64,000 bases of DNA from Prado023 sp963700395 (GTDB taxonomy: Bacteria > Actinomycetota > Actinomycetes > S36-B12 > CAIYMF01), in assembly GCA_963700395.1 (NCBI GenBank), contig CAVOXI010000001.1, positions 1,054,001 through 1,118,000 on the forward strand, given 5' to 3'. Below, piece by piece: positions 18,103 through 26,787 of the stretch. A program made the position numbers and the translations under genes. How positions within the stretch are numbered: the first letter of the stretch is position 1; every line of letters starts with the position of its first letter. A model generated the notes under the pieces. The model did no database searches. It was not told the DNA's origin and worked only from the letters and a program-made list of their open reading frames with translations.

Positions 18103-18849
18103 ATGGGTGCGCAACCAGGTCCAACGGATCCCTCAGTCCTGCTGGTCGGGGGCACGGGGCGAACCGGCCGGCACGTCCTCGAACAGCTCCTGGGCCGCGG
18201 GATCGAGGTCTGCGCGATCGTTCGATCGCCCGAGAAGCTGCCTCCCGCCGTCGCCGAGGACCCCGCACTCACGATCGTCGAGGCCGACCTGTTGGCGATG
18301 GGCGACGACGAGCTCCAGGCCTGCACGCGCGGGCGCACAGCGGTGATCTCCTGCCTGGGCCACGTCCTTGACCTCCGAGGCGTGTTCGGCCCTCCGCGGG
18401 ACCTCGTCACCCAGGCCTCGCAGCGGCTCTGCGCAGCAGTCGCAGCGCAGGAGCCCGCGCAGCCGCTCCGGTTCATCCTGATGAGCAGTGTCTCGGTCAA
18501 TGACCCGAGGGGCTCCGACACCCGGCGGGGAGCCGGCCAGCGAGCTGGGCTGGTGGCCGTGCGCGGCCTCGTGCCGCCTGCTCGGGACAACCAGCGGGCT
18601 GCGGACTTCCTGCGTGCGCGGGTGGGGACTGACGACCCATTCGTCGAGTGGGTGGTGATCCGGCCCGACTCGCTGGTCGAGGGCGACATCAGCGAGTACG
18701 AGTTGCACGACGGCATCGTGACGAGCCTGTTCGCGCCGGACCACACGTCCATGGCCAACGTGGCGCACTTCATGTGCGAGCTGGCGACGGATCCGAGCAC
18801 CTGGGAGACCTGGCGAGGCCTCATGCCAGTGATCACGAACGCGGCGTGA
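18103..18849 (+). CDS. NAD(P)-binding SDR-like protein
   Basis: 248 aa from ATG 18103, after GGAGGAGAG. The N-terminal Rossmann motif is VLLVGGTGRTGRHVLEQLLGR. It is followed by VCAIVRSPEKLP, TAVISCLGHVLDL and FILMSSVSVNDP, typical of atypical SDRs of the NmrA/YwnB type, which often lack a full YxxxK triad. It ends with a conserved-looking TWETWRGLMPVITN. Substrate unknown. Isolated between a terminator and the ClC gene. Confidence 0.85.
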   Translation: MGAQPGPTDPSVLLVGGTGRTGRHVLEQLLGRGIEVCAIVRSPEKLPPAVAEDPALTIVEADLLAMGDDELQACTRGRTAVISCLGHVLDLRGVFGPPRDLVTQASQRLCAAVAAQEPAQPLRFILMSSVSVNDPRGSDTRRGAGQRAGLVAVRGLVPPARDNQRAADFLRARVGTDDPFVEWVVIRPDSLVEGDISEYELHDGIVTSLFAPDHTSMANVAHFMCELATDPSTWETWRGLMPVITNAA

Positions 18850-19010
18850 GGCGACGGGCTGCAGCGACCCTGGATCGCCGCCGGAGCACCACCCCGAGCG
18901 AACAGGCGGAAGGCTCAGACGGGCCCACCCGGAACCGCCTCACGTCGTCCTGGCGTCCCTGTCAGTAGGATCGCCGTTGCCGTGGTCCCGCACGGAATGG
19001 ATGGTGGAAG

Positions 19011-20372
19011 ATGACCGAGGGGGCAGCGACGATGCCGGAACAGACTCAAGGGCAGGCGCAGGCTCAGGGGCAGGCTCAGGGGCAGGGGCAGGGCCGGGAT
19101 CTGCTCAAGGTGCTCGGGCTTGCCTCGCTCGTCGGACTGGGGGCCGGTCTGGCGGCGGTGGCCTACCTGGCCGTGGAGCACGGCCTGGACCACATCGTGT
19201 GGACCGCGGTGCCCGAGCAGTTCGGGTGGAGCGAGCCGGCCGCGTGGTGGGTGGTCCTCGTCCTGGTCTCCGGCGCGCTGGGCGTGGTGGCCGCGAGCAA
19301 GCTCCCCGGACACGGCGGGCACGCCCCCCTCGACGGATTCAAGCTGGACATCGGCCCAGCGCACATCGTCAGCGCCCTGCTGGCGGCGATGTTCTCGCTG
19401 GTCGCCGGCGCCGTCGTCGGACCGGAGGCACCGCTCATGGCCACGGGTACCGCAGTCGGCGCCGCGCTGGCCACCCGGGCCACCCCCCAGGTCCGCCAGC
19501 TCGCCATGGTCTGTGGCGCGGCGGCCGCGATGGGGATGATCTTCGGCAACCCGCTGATCACCGTGATCCTGCTCCTCGAGGCCGCTGTGGTGAAGGGCGC
19601 CAAGGGCGGCAAGGCGGCCCTGCTGGCCATCCTGCCCGTGATGATCGCCCTCGGATTCGGGTACGCGGTGCAGATCGGGTTCACCAACGTACCCGGAGTC
19701 GGATCCAACACCCTCGCCGTCCCCGGGCTCCCGGCCTACCCCACCCTGGATGCGTGGGACCTGCTGGCAGCCGTGCCCACCGCCGTTGCCGCTGGGCTCG
19801 TGGCTGCCCTGGCCATCGAGGCTGCCACGCGGATCCGCATCGCGAGCACCCCACGCCCCGTGGTGGCCATCGTCATCGCCGGCCTGGTGGTCGCAGCCCT
19901 GGCCCTGGCAGTCCAGTACTCGACCACGCTCAGCGTCGACGCAGTCCTGTTCTCGGGTCAGTCGGCCATCCCCACCGTCCTGACCGTGACCTCCGTGGGC
20001 ACCCTGCTGCTGGTCGGGATCGCCAAGGCCGTCGCCTACTCGGTCAGCCTCGGCGGCGGCTACCGCGGCGGCATGATCTTCCCGGCCGTGTACCTGGGAG
20101 TCGTCGTCGGCACGCTGTCCTCCCTGGTCCTGCCCTCCACCTCCCTGTCCCCCATGGTCGCCGCCGGGATCGCCGCCGGCTCAGCAGCCGTCGTACGCCT
20201 GCCGATCACGAGCACCATGCTGGCCGTCCTGCTCTGCGCCGACTCCGGACTGGCGATCACCACCCCCGCGATCATCGGCGCCTGCATCGGACTGCTCGTC
20301 CGTGTCGCGGCCGACGCCAGGATGGCCAAGGGCCTCCCGGACAACCCCGCAGTCCAAGCCGCCCCCGCCTGA
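19011..20372 (+). CDS. ClC family chloride channel or H+/Cl- antiporter
   Basis: 453 aa from ATG 19011. After a Gln/Gly/Ala tract (QGQAQAQGQAQGQGQG, residues about 13-28) about ten membrane segments follow. The GPEAPLMATG stretch corresponds to the conserved GREGP region, GNPLITVILLLEAA to the second helix pair, and LGGGYRGGMIFPAVYLG to the GXFXP-like filter segment. The C-terminal VRLPITSTMLAVLL completes the fold. No CBS domains, so it is the short bacterial form. The Gln tract is encoded by an imperfect 12-bp repeat (CAGGCTCAGGGG) at about 19050-19095 and could be length-variable. Confidence 0.9.
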   Translation: MTEGAATMPEQTQGQAQAQGQAQGQGQGRDLLKVLGLASLVGLGAGLAAVAYLAVEHGLDHIVWTAVPEQFGWSEPAAWWVVLVLVSGALGVVAASKLPGHGGHAPLDGFKLDIGPAHIVSALLAAMFSLVAGAVVGPEAPLMATGTAVGAALATRATPQVRQLAMVCGAAAAMGMIFGNPLITVILLLEAAVVKGAKGGKAALLAILPVMIALGFGYAVQIGFTNVPGVGSNTLAVPGLPAYPTLDAWDLLAAVPTAVAAGLVAALAIEAATRIRIASTPRPVVAIVIAGLVVAALALAVQYSTTLSVDAVLFSGQSAIPTVLTVTSVGTLLLVGIAKAVAYSVSLGGGYRGGMIFPAVYLGVVVGTLSSLVLPSTSLSPMVAAGIAAGSAAVVRLPITSTMLAVLLCADSGLAITTPAIIGACIGLLVRVAADARMAKGLPDNPAVQAAPA

Positions 20373-20431
20373 GCCCAGGGCCTCCCGGAGGCAGCGGTTC
20401 AGCGGACACCGATGCCGGTCGACAGCACGTG

Positions 20432-20914
20432 TCAGTTCGCGACGGCCCTCGCGCGGCGCTCCCGTACCCGGATCTGCGTCAGCCTGGCGACCCCGATCGT
20501 GGCGACCAGCAGTCCGCCAGTGACGGCGGCGATCAGCATCGCCATCCCCAGGGCGACCGATCCCGACCAGCCGAGGAAGTGGATGACGACCGTCGTCGGG
20601 TTCTGCAGCACGAAGATGATGAGCACCACCAACAGCAGGAGGGCACCGACGACCGCCGCCCAGGCGGCACTGACCCGTGTCACGTGACGGGCAGGCTCCG
20701 CTGACGGCGCTGGACCCACGCCCCGATCTGCGGTCGACGTGGCAGGCCCGGGCCCATCGGGGTCGACCACGACCTGGCCGGATGTCGGCGCCGGCTCGAT
20801 CGATCCCGTGGTCTCGGTGGACCCGGGAGCAGCCTCTGTGCCCACCGGCCGGACGCCGTCGCTCTCGGACGGATCGAGTGCGTACTCGCGTGATGCGCCG
20901 TCTGACGGGTTCAT
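20432..20914 (-). CDS. LapA domain-containing protein
   Basis: 160 aa. A long acidic, disordered N-terminus (about 75 residues rich in Pro, Gly, Ser, Asp) precedes two membrane helices (AAWAAVVGALLLLVVLIIFV and GMAMLIAAVTGGLLVATIG) joined by LQNPTTVVIHFLGWSGSV, the hallmark of LapA/DUF1049, and a short basic cytoplasmic tail. In proteobacteria LapA helps assemble lipopolysaccharide; in actinobacteria its role is unknown. Convergent with the ClC gene, 59 bp apart. Confidence 0.88.
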   Translation of the reverse strand: MNPSDGASREYALDPSESDGVRPVGTEAAPGSTETTGSIEPAPTSGQVVVDPDGPGPATSTADRGVGPAPSAEPARHVTRVSAAWAAVVGALLLLVVLIIFVLQNPTTVVIHFLGWSGSVALGMAMLIAAVTGGLLVATIGVARLTQIRVRERRARAVAN

Positions 20915-21037
20915 GTCGCGCCTGTCCTCTCAACCATCAGATGGCCGTTTGCGGTGCACGGGTCGGATCGGCTCTGCGTGAGGGGTTCTCGTGCTCCCAC
21001 CGTACGCCGGGTCGCCCGATCCCAACAGGCGCTGGAC

Positions 21038-21076
21038 GGTGAAGGGCCCCACCCGTCGTGGGTGGAGCCCTTCACC
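21038..21076 (-). terminator. Hairpin terminator after LURP-one gene
   Basis: Arms GGTGAAGGGC and GCCCTTCACC, with a further CCACCC/GGGTGG pairing inside, start 22 bp beyond the minus-strand stop at 21098. Confidence 0.75.
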
Positions 21077-21097
21077 GAATCGCCAGGACCTGACGGG

Positions 21098-21646
21098 TCA
21101 GCCGGCGGCCATCTGGTCGACGCACACGGTGATGGCCAGGATCAGGGCGTCGTTCTGCCCGGGGCTCACCTCGACGCCGTAGGTGTCGCGCACGCGGAAC
21201 CACTTCTTGGACACCTCGGCGACCTTGCTGCCGCCCTGGCTGATCTCGTACTCATGGTCGAGCAGGTTGCCCTTGACGTCCATGTCCGCGCCTCCGGCGA
21301 CGGAGACGGACAACCGGTCGCGCATCGGCGCCACGAGGGCCTTCTTCACCGTCGCCGATGCCCCCGCTCCGGCATCCTCGATGTCCATCGAGTCCTTGAT
21401 CCGAACCGGGCGGTCCTGGATCTTGAACAGCTCACGGCCGTTCGCATCCTCGAGGATCAGGGTGTTGCGCACCCGCATCGCCTTGCCGTTCACCTTGAAC
21501 GCCCGACGTCCGGACTCATCCTCGATCCAGGAGTCATCGCCGATGCTCATCAGCTTCTCCCGCATCTGGTAGCGCACGGCATTCCCGCCGCGGCCGAAAG
21601 TCGCACGCTCCTCACGGCGCTCCTCGCGCCGATCGCGACCGATCAT
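21098..21646 (-). CDS. LURP-one-related (Tubby-like/scramblase fold) protein
   Basis: 182 aa. ATG 21646 is preferred because GAGGGG lies six bases upstream; a TTG two codons earlier is possible. After a basic N-terminus (RDRREERREER) the family pattern follows: YQMREKLMSIGDDSWIEDE, RRAFKVNGKAMRVRNTLILE, LFKIQDRPVRIKDSMDI, a middle YEISQGGSKVAEVSKKWF, and the ending YGVEVSPGQNDALILAITVC. This barrel-with-central-helix fold is shared with phospholipid scramblases. The bacterial role is unknown, possibly membrane-associated. Confidence 0.85.
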   Translation of the reverse strand: MIGRDRREERREERATFGRGGNAVRYQMREKLMSIGDDSWIEDESGRRAFKVNGKAMRVRNTLILEDANGRELFKIQDRPVRIKDSMDIEDAGAGASATVKKALVAPMRDRLSVSVAGGADMDVKGNLLDHEYEISQGGSKVAEVSKKWFRVRDTYGVEVSPGQNDALILAITVCVDQMAAG

Positions 21647-21695
21647 GTCCAACCCCTCACTGTTGACGACCCGACCACCATGGCCGTGGCCGCGT

Positions 21696-21714
21696 GATAG
21701 CGGTTGAGGCTATC
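21696..21714. promoter_or_regulatory. Inverted repeat in divergent intergenic region
   Basis: GATAGC-N7-GCTATC, perfect 6-bp arms, between the divergent LURP-one and TetR-type genes. The geometry suits a dimeric TetR-type regulator. Control of one or both genes by the protein at 21802 is inferred. Confidence 0.5.
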
Positions 21715-21801
21715 TGCTCGGGGAGTCGGGTCGCGCCACGGGGGTGCGACTGCGCGGTGAGCCTCTGCGGTCCCCCTGCGACACCCAAGTAGACTCTCCC
21801 G

Positions 21802-22575
21802 ATGACCACGTCAACAGAGGACCGCGACGACCTCATCCACGCGGGTGACGTGGCAGCAATCCTCGGGCTTGCTCACCGCAACAGCGTGTCCACGTACCGC
21901 AGCCGGTACCCCGACTTCCCCCCCGGCCGGACCGCACCGGGCGGCGGACGCCGGCGCCTCTGGACCCGCGAGGAGATCCTCGCCTGGCGCGCTGACTTCC
22001 AGGCCCGCAAGTCGGTCACGGACGACCAGCCGCATGCGCGTCTCGAGGACCTGGTCGAGGCGACGGCGCGGCTGCTCCTGGGCAGCCCCGGGCAGGAGAT
22101 CAGCATCCGGCAGATCGCGTCGGAGGCCGGACTCCCGCACTCAGACCTCTACCGGTACACAGAGTCCAAGGAGCAGCTCATCGATCTGGCCATCAGCCGG
22201 ATCGAGCAATCCATGGAGACAGCCCTCCCCACCGACTACCAGGTGTTCCGCGACAACCTGGCCGAGGTCCTCACGAGGACCCGCGCAGCCGCTGGGGCCA
22301 TGCGGGTCCTCACCGACCGTGCCCTTCAGGGCAAGCTGGGCGCGACCAACACCCGGATTCCCCTCAACGCCATCGCCGATCTCATCGGCGGCCACCGCGC
22401 CGAGACCGGTGTCACGTCATCGGTCGACCCCCACGTGCTGACCGCGTGCATCGTGGCCATGCAGTGGGGGCTCACGGTCCTGGAGCCCCGATGGCTGGAC
22501 GCCCTGCAGGTGGATGAGATCCCCACCGAGCAGGTGGCCACGATCATCCGCGCGATGCTCGACGCGGGCGAATAG
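21802..22575 (+). CDS. TetR-type regulator with an extra N-terminal helix-turn-helix
   Basis: 257 aa. Residues 10-70 (LIHAGDVAAILGLAHRNSVS, RLWTREEILAWRADF) look like a MerR/excisionase-type DNA-binding fold. Residues 80-125 (ARLEDLVEATARLLL, ISIRQIASEAGLPHSDLYRY, ESKEQLIDLAISRI) are a standard TetR HTH, followed by a helical ligand-binding part. The start ATG 21802 is the only good one. The double DNA-binding arrangement is uncommon. It is divergent from LURP-one with a palindrome between them. Confidence 0.85.
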   Translation: MTTSTEDRDDLIHAGDVAAILGLAHRNSVSTYRSRYPDFPPGRTAPGGGRRRLWTREEILAWRADFQARKSVTDDQPHARLEDLVEATARLLLGSPGQEISIRQIASEAGLPHSDLYRYTESKEQLIDLAISRIEQSMETALPTDYQVFRDNLAEVLTRTRAAAGAMRVLTDRALQGKLGATNTRIPLNAIADLIGGHRAETGVTSSVDPHVLTACIVAMQWGLTVLEPRWLDALQVDEIPTEQVATIIRAMLDAGE

Positions 22576-22600
22576 GCAGCGGGAGCCTGTCCGGGGCAGG

Positions 22601-23094
22601 TCAGGAGCAGCCGACCTGGCCGGCGATCCCCTCCAGCGCCTTCGCAAAGACAGCTCCCGCCGCCACGTAGGCTGCGACCTCCTTCACGCCGGTCTGGTCA
22701 GCGGGGATCGCGTCGATCGCGGCCTGGAAGGCCGACTGGGCGGCAGTCACCTCCGACTGGACGGCCTGGTCGAGGCCCTGGGCGTCAGCCTTCACCTGGG
22801 CACCGGCAGTCGAGAGGGACTCCTTCTCCGACTGGAGCGCCTCCTTCGTCACCGAGCCGCCCGTGACCAGGGTCTTGAGGTCGCCGAGCTCTGCCTTCAG
22901 CGCAGCGGAACTGGTGCAGAAGGCCTCACTGGCAGTGCCGATCGAGCTGGTCGCGGAGCTCGACGGGGACGCCATTGCGCTTGCGGCGCCCGCGGGGTCT
23001 CGGTCGCGGTCGTGCCACTCGACGAGCACGCGGACAGGGACAGGGCCAGGGCGAGCGCGGCAACGACGCCGGCGGACTTGCGCACTGTGATCAT
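22601..23094 (-). CDS. Lipoprotein of unknown function, frameshift after the lipobox region
   Basis: From ATG 23094, with AGGAGGAG upstream, a lipoprotein signal reads AALALALSLSACSSS, with Cys at about residue 23. About ten residues later the frame must change near 22995-23000 (one missing base) to reach the rest: a helical domain with FCTSSAALKAELGDLKTLV, LQSEKESLSTAGAQVKADA and GVKEVAAYVAAGAVFAKAL, ending QVGCS. The product is about 164 aa. The helical Ala/Lys/Glu-rich pattern suggests a coiled or four-helix domain outside the membrane. Confidence 0.7.
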
Positions 23095-23382
23095 GCGGAC
23101 TCCTCCTGAGTGGGGCCCGACCGCAGAGGCGGTCGCGAGCCCCGGATGTACGGACGGCCAGACTGTACACGGGCGCAACCACATGGTCGAGGAGCAGACG
23201 AGGCAACGAAGGGAGTGACCGACCCGTGGTCGGCACCCGACGAGTCACGGCCGCGGCCGTTTGGTGACGGCCGGTCTACTTCCGGGGCAGCGGCCAGGCC
23301 CGCCGTGGAGGCCCATTGCGTCATGCGTTCCCGGAGTGCCATAGCGTAGGCAGTCCCGAACCCCATCTGAGAGGAACCAACC

Positions 23383-24024
23383 ATGGCCGACGATGTGACC
23401 GCGGACGCAGTCGAGACCGGCGACGCAGAGGTCTCGACCACCGAGCCCGCCGTGGAGGCGGTGGCGCTGACGGACGGCGCCTACGCGCTCTTCGTCGCCG
23501 ACTTCGCCGACGTGGACGCTGCGTGGGAGGCCTACCAGCTCCTCCAGGATGTCGAGGATGAGACCCCGCTCCAGATCGACGGCGTGCTCGTGGTCAAGCG
23601 CAGCGCGTCGGGCGAGCTGGAGATCCAGAAGGCAACTGATCCCAGTACCCGCCGGGGGCTCGGCTGGGGAGTTGTCGGCGGTGTCGTGCTCGGCGTCCTG
23701 TTCCCGCCCTCCATCCTCGGCAGCGCGGTGGTGCTGGGAGCCGCGGGCGCCGGCATCGGCAAGGCCCGCGAGGTGCATCACCGCAGCGAGCTCGCCGAGG
23801 AGCTCGCCGACGCGATCGATCCCGGGCACTCGGGCCTGGTCGCCCTGGTCTCGGACCCCGCGGCCGTGAAGGTCCAGAAGGCCCTGGCCAAGGCCGACCG
23901 CATCGTCCAGAAGGCTGTGGATGAGGCCGTGGCATCCGACATCAAGGCCGAGGCTAAGGCCGCATCAGCGCCTTCCGAGGTCGAAGCGCCGGCGGACGCG
24001 ACCGCAGCGAAGCCCGAGGCCTGA
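23383..24024 (+). CDS. DUF1269 family membrane-associated protein
   Basis: 213 aa from ATG 23383 after GAGAGG. The N-terminal 40 residues are acidic. The core has YALFVADFADVDAAWEAYQL, then VLVVKRSASGELEIQKATDP, a glycine-rich hydrophobic stretch (GWGVVGGVVLGVLFPPSI, VLGAAGAGIGKAREV), and ELAEELADAIDPGHSGLVAL, the standard DUF1269 order. A Lys/Ala/Glu-rich tail follows. Family members are often stress-associated; the function is unknown. The 288 bp upstream hold only a regulatory region. Confidence 0.87.
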   Translation: MADDVTADAVETGDAEVSTTEPAVEAVALTDGAYALFVADFADVDAAWEAYQLLQDVEDETPLQIDGVLVVKRSASGELEIQKATDPSTRRGLGWGVVGGVVLGVLFPPSILGSAVVLGAAGAGIGKAREVHHRSELAEELADAIDPGHSGLVALVSDPAAVKVQKALAKADRIVQKAVDEAVASDIKAEAKAASAPSEVEAPADATAAKPEA

Positions 24025-24033
24025 CCCGGCAAC

Positions 24034-24085
24034 GTCGCACCTGTGGCGCCCCACAGGTGATGTCCGTGGGGCGCCACAGTGCGAC
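24034..24085. terminator. Bidirectional hairpin terminator
   Basis: A 20-bp stem with one bulge: GTCGCA plus CTGTGGCGCCCCAC pairs with GTGGGGCGCCACAG plus TGCGAC, with an 11-base loop. It lies between the convergent DUF1269 and hydrolase genes. Confidence 0.85.
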
Positions 24086-24102
24086 ACGCCTCCCAGCCGT
24101 CC

Positions 24103-24789
24103 TCACAACTCGCTGAAGAACTCCACCACCATCTGCTGGAAGGCCTCCCGCCAGGCGGGGTCGGTCAGGGCGTGCGATGCGTCCGGCTGGACCACATGTG
24201 CGGCACTGGGAAGTGCCGCACAGTAGGCCGCGATCGTGGAGCGGCTGATCACCTCGTCATGCTCGGACTCGACGATCGTGACCGGGCCGGGGAACAGCGC
24301 AAGGTGCGCCAGGGGAGTCGGCGCGGAGGTTGCATCGCCCGGCCTGCGCTGTCCGAGCACCCGGTCGAAGCAGTCATCGGCATAGAGGGCGGGCGCGCGC
24401 AGGAGCATCCGGTTGACCGGGCGCAGGGCGGTCAGCAGGACAGAGAGATAGGCACCGTAGCTGGCCGCGCAGAGCCCGATCCGCCCTGGGTCGACGCCCG
24501 CAGCAGCCACGAGCGTGTCGTATGCGGCGACGACGTCGGCGAGGTTCTGGCGGGGCGTCATCTGCGTGAGCCGGCCCGTGCTGTCGCCGTGGCCGCCGAG
24601 ATCGAGGGCCAGGCAGGTCGCCGCGCGGTGCCGCGCCACGGCGTCGGCTCGCTCGACGTTCGTCGCCCGCGCGCTGCCCAACCCGTGGATGAACAGCACG
24701 GCTGCGCCGCTGGGCGCATCGACCGAGACCAGCGTCCCGGCGAGGACGCGGTCCTCGCTGGTGAAGGACACCCTCTGGTGGGTGGTCAC
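24103..24789 (-). CDS. Alpha/beta hydrolase
   Basis: 228 aa. Strand-turn motifs are AVLFIHGLGSARATN (oxyanion region HGLG), CLALDLGGHGDS, the nucleophile elbow LCAASYGAYLS (Ser in ASYGA), an acid segment VTIVESEHDEVI and a catalytic His in QPDASHALTD. The fold is that of dienelactone-hydrolase/serine-aminopeptidase-like esterases. Cytosolic, substrate unknown. It lies 30 bp downstream of the SHOCT gene on the same strand, so a short operon is possible. Confidence 0.9.
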   Translation of the reverse strand: MTTHQRVSFTSEDRVLAGTLVSVDAPSGAAVLFIHGLGSARATNVERADAVARHRAATCLALDLGGHGDSTGRLTQMTPRQNLADVVAAYDTLVAAAGVDPGRIGLCAASYGAYLSVLLTALRPVNRMLLRAPALYADDCFDRVLGQRRPGDATSAPTPLAHLALFPGPVTIVESEHDEVISRSTIAAYCAALPSAAHVVQPDASHALTDPAWREAFQQMVVEFFSEL

Positions 24790-24819
24790 GTGCTGTCCTT
24801 CACCAGCGCCGACCTGCGG

Positions 24820-25209
24820 TCAGGCCAGTGCCTTGGCCTTCAGGGCGTCGAACTCGGCCTGCGTGATCGCACCCGAGTCCAGCAGCGACTTCGCCGACGT
24901 GATCTGGTCGGCCGACGAGCCACCCCCGGCCCCGGCCACCGACTTGATGTACTCCGCCTGCGCTGCGTGAGCCGCAGCTTGCTGCTCGAGGGCACGCTGG
25001 CTCATGCCCCCGCCACGGGCGATCAGGTAGACCAGGATGCCCAGCCACGGCAGGAAGATCACGAAGAACACCCAGATCGTCTTCGCTCCCCCACCCAGGT
25101 CCTTGCTGCGGAAGATGTCGCCGAACACCCAGAACAGGCACATGAACCACGCGAAGAACAGGAAGAACTCGAACAGGGCGAGCAGGAAGGAGCCGTTGTC
25201 ATCGAACAT
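24820..25209 (-). CDS. SHOCT domain membrane protein with PLDc_N-like region
   Basis: 129 aa from ATG 25209. Two hydrophobic helices (FEFFLFFAWFMCLFWVFG and TIWVFFVIFLPWLGILVYLI) resemble the N-terminal module of cardiolipin synthase-like proteins. An Ala/Gln-rich linker follows, then a C-terminal SHOCT module (SADQITSAKSLLDSGAITQA, EFDALKAKAL). SHOCT tails are short oligomerisation or protein-binding modules. Small exported or membrane proteins of this layout are common in actinobacteria. Confidence 0.85.
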   Translation of the reverse strand: MFDDNGSFLLALFEFFLFFAWFMCLFWVFGDIFRSKDLGGGAKTIWVFFVIFLPWLGILVYLIARGGGMSQRALEQQAAAHAAQAEYIKSVAGAGGGSSADQITSAKSLLDSGAITQAEFDALKAKALA

Positions 25210-25340
25210 CAGGATGAGCCTCTCGTTGGAGTCGGTGGTCCGGCCGACCACACGAACGTCACCATCACACCACCCGGCACCCCCCGCTCATCGCGCGACA
25301 CGGGCTCAAGGGCCACGCCGCACGCTGTCAGGGACCCGCC

Positions 25341-25940
25341 TCAGCCGTCCAGGCCGCCCGCCTGACGTGCCACTGACTCCAGCCGCCGGACATACTCGGG
25401 CCACCAGTCCGGGTCGACGTCGGGCAGGTTGCTGTGGACCGGGTTCAGCCCGACGGCGCCGTCGATCAGCTCACGGAGGATGTCGGCGTGGCCCGCATGC
25501 CGGTTCGTCTCCGCGATGACGTGCACGAGGACCGTCCGAAGCGATGCCACCCGGCGCTCCTCGGACCACCAGGGCACAAGGCCGGGGGCGTCGAGGTCGA
25601 GCGCCTCGATCGTCGCGTCCCCGTGTGTCCAGACCCGGCGGTAGAGGTCCAGGATCGACTCACGTGACTCCGCTGCCGTAGCCCACATGTCCACGTTCGG
25701 CTCAGCGTCCGGGTCGTCGGCCGGGCTCGCCTCCGGGAACGGTCGGCCGAACACCAGCCCCAGGTACTCGGCCTCCGTGTACGCGACGTGCTTGACCAGG
25801 CCGAGCAGGTTGGTGCCCGTGGGGACCATGGGACGTCGGACGTCGTACTCGCTCACGCCGTCCAGCTTCCACACCAGGGCTTCCCGGGCACGTACGAGGT
25901 AACGGTGGAGGACGGCCTTGGCCGACTCGGACTCCGGCAT
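25341..25940 (-). CDS. DinB family protein
   Basis: 199 aa from ATG 25940. The helical-bundle pattern has metal-ligand histidines in LLGLVKHVAYTEAEYLG and HVIAETNRHAGHADILRELI, and ends with DPDWWPEYVRRL. This is the DinB/YfiT-like superfamily (DUF664-like), which includes thiol-dependent metalloenzymes. Cytosolic; substrate unknown. The start is divergent from the response-regulator gene. Confidence 0.9.
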   Translation of the reverse strand: MPESESAKAVLHRYLVRAREALVWKLDGVSEYDVRRPMVPTGTNLLGLVKHVAYTEAEYLGLVFGRPFPEASPADDPDAEPNVDMWATAAESRESILDLYRRVWTHGDATIEALDLDAPGLVPWWSEERRVASLRTVLVHVIAETNRHAGHADILRELIDGAVGLNPVHSNLPDVDPDWWPEYVRRLESVARQAGGLDG

Positions 25941-26085
25941 CGCCCCACTGTGCCACAGGGTGGATCCAGCCAGCACCGACCTGCGCGCACCAGCTCCGTC
26001 GCTCCAGTGGATCACCCGCGGATCTTCACGAGTTCTCCACACGTTGCCCCGGGGACTGCCACCCGCGCCCACCTAGGCTCATAGC

Positions 26086-26787
26086 ATGGCCAACCCGACC
26101 GCAGGCAGCACATGCATCCTCGTGGTCGAGGACGAGCCGACGATCAACCAGGCGATCAGCGACCGGCTCCACGCCGAGGGCTTCACCGTCGTCCAGGCCT
26201 ACGACGGGCCCGATGCGGTGGCAGCCTTCGAGCGGCAGCGGCCGGACCTCGTGCTGCTGGACCTCATGCTGCCCGGGTTCGACGGCCTCGAGGTCTGCCG
26301 ACGCATCCAGGCGATCCGGCCGGTGCCGGTCCTCATGCTCACGGCGCGCTCCGACGAGACCGACCTGCTGGTCGGACTGGCCGTGGGCGCCGACGACTAC
26401 GTGACCAAGCCGTTCTCGATGCGCGAGGTGGTCGCCCGGGTCCGCGCCCTGCTGCGCCGCGTCGAGCGGGCAGCGGAGCTGGCGAGTTCGGGCGCGGCCC
26501 GCATCGAGCTCCCCGGGCTCGTGATCGATCCGGCGTCGCGGCGTGTCGCCGTGGATGGTGGTGACGTTCACCTGACTCCGCTCGAGTTCGACCTGCTCAG
26601 CGCGCTGGCCTCCGATCCGGGGACGGTGTTCAGCCGCGACGAGCTCATGCGCCAGGTGTGGGGATGGTCCGACGCGGCTGGCACCCGCACGCTCGACAGC
26701 CACGTGAAGTCGCTGCGGGCGAAGATCGGCGGCACCTCGGTGCGCACCGTCCACGGCGTCGGCTACGCGCTCGAGCTCGGCCGGTGA
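26086..26787 (+). CDS. OmpR-family response regulator
   Basis: 233 aa. The receiver domain has acidic residues in VVEDEPT, the phospho-acceptor Asp in LVLLDLMLPGFDGLEV and the switch Lys in DYVTKPFSMREVV. The C-terminal winged helix has VHLTPLEFDLLSALASDPG, VFSRDELMRQVWGW and a recognition helix with RTLDSHVKSLRAKIG. The stop overlaps the kinase start (GTGA at 26784), so the pair is translationally coupled. A TAGGCT -10-like sequence lies just before the start. Confidence 0.95.
   Translation: MANPTAGSTCILVVEDEPTINQAISDRLHAEGFTVVQAYDGPDAVAAFERQRPDLVLLDLMLPGFDGLEVCRRIQAIRPVPVLMLTARSDETDLLVGLAVGADDYVTKPFSMREVVARVRALLRRVERAAELASSGAARIELPGLVIDPASRRVAVDGGDVHLTPLEFDLLSALASDPGTVFSRDELMRQVWGWSDAAGTRTLDSHVKSLRAKIGGTSVRTVHGVGYALELGR

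Noticed and set aside
23110..23349. Plus-strand open frame in the gap before DUF1269
   Set aside because: Arg/Pro-rich composition typical of non-coding high-GC DNA and no ribosome site.
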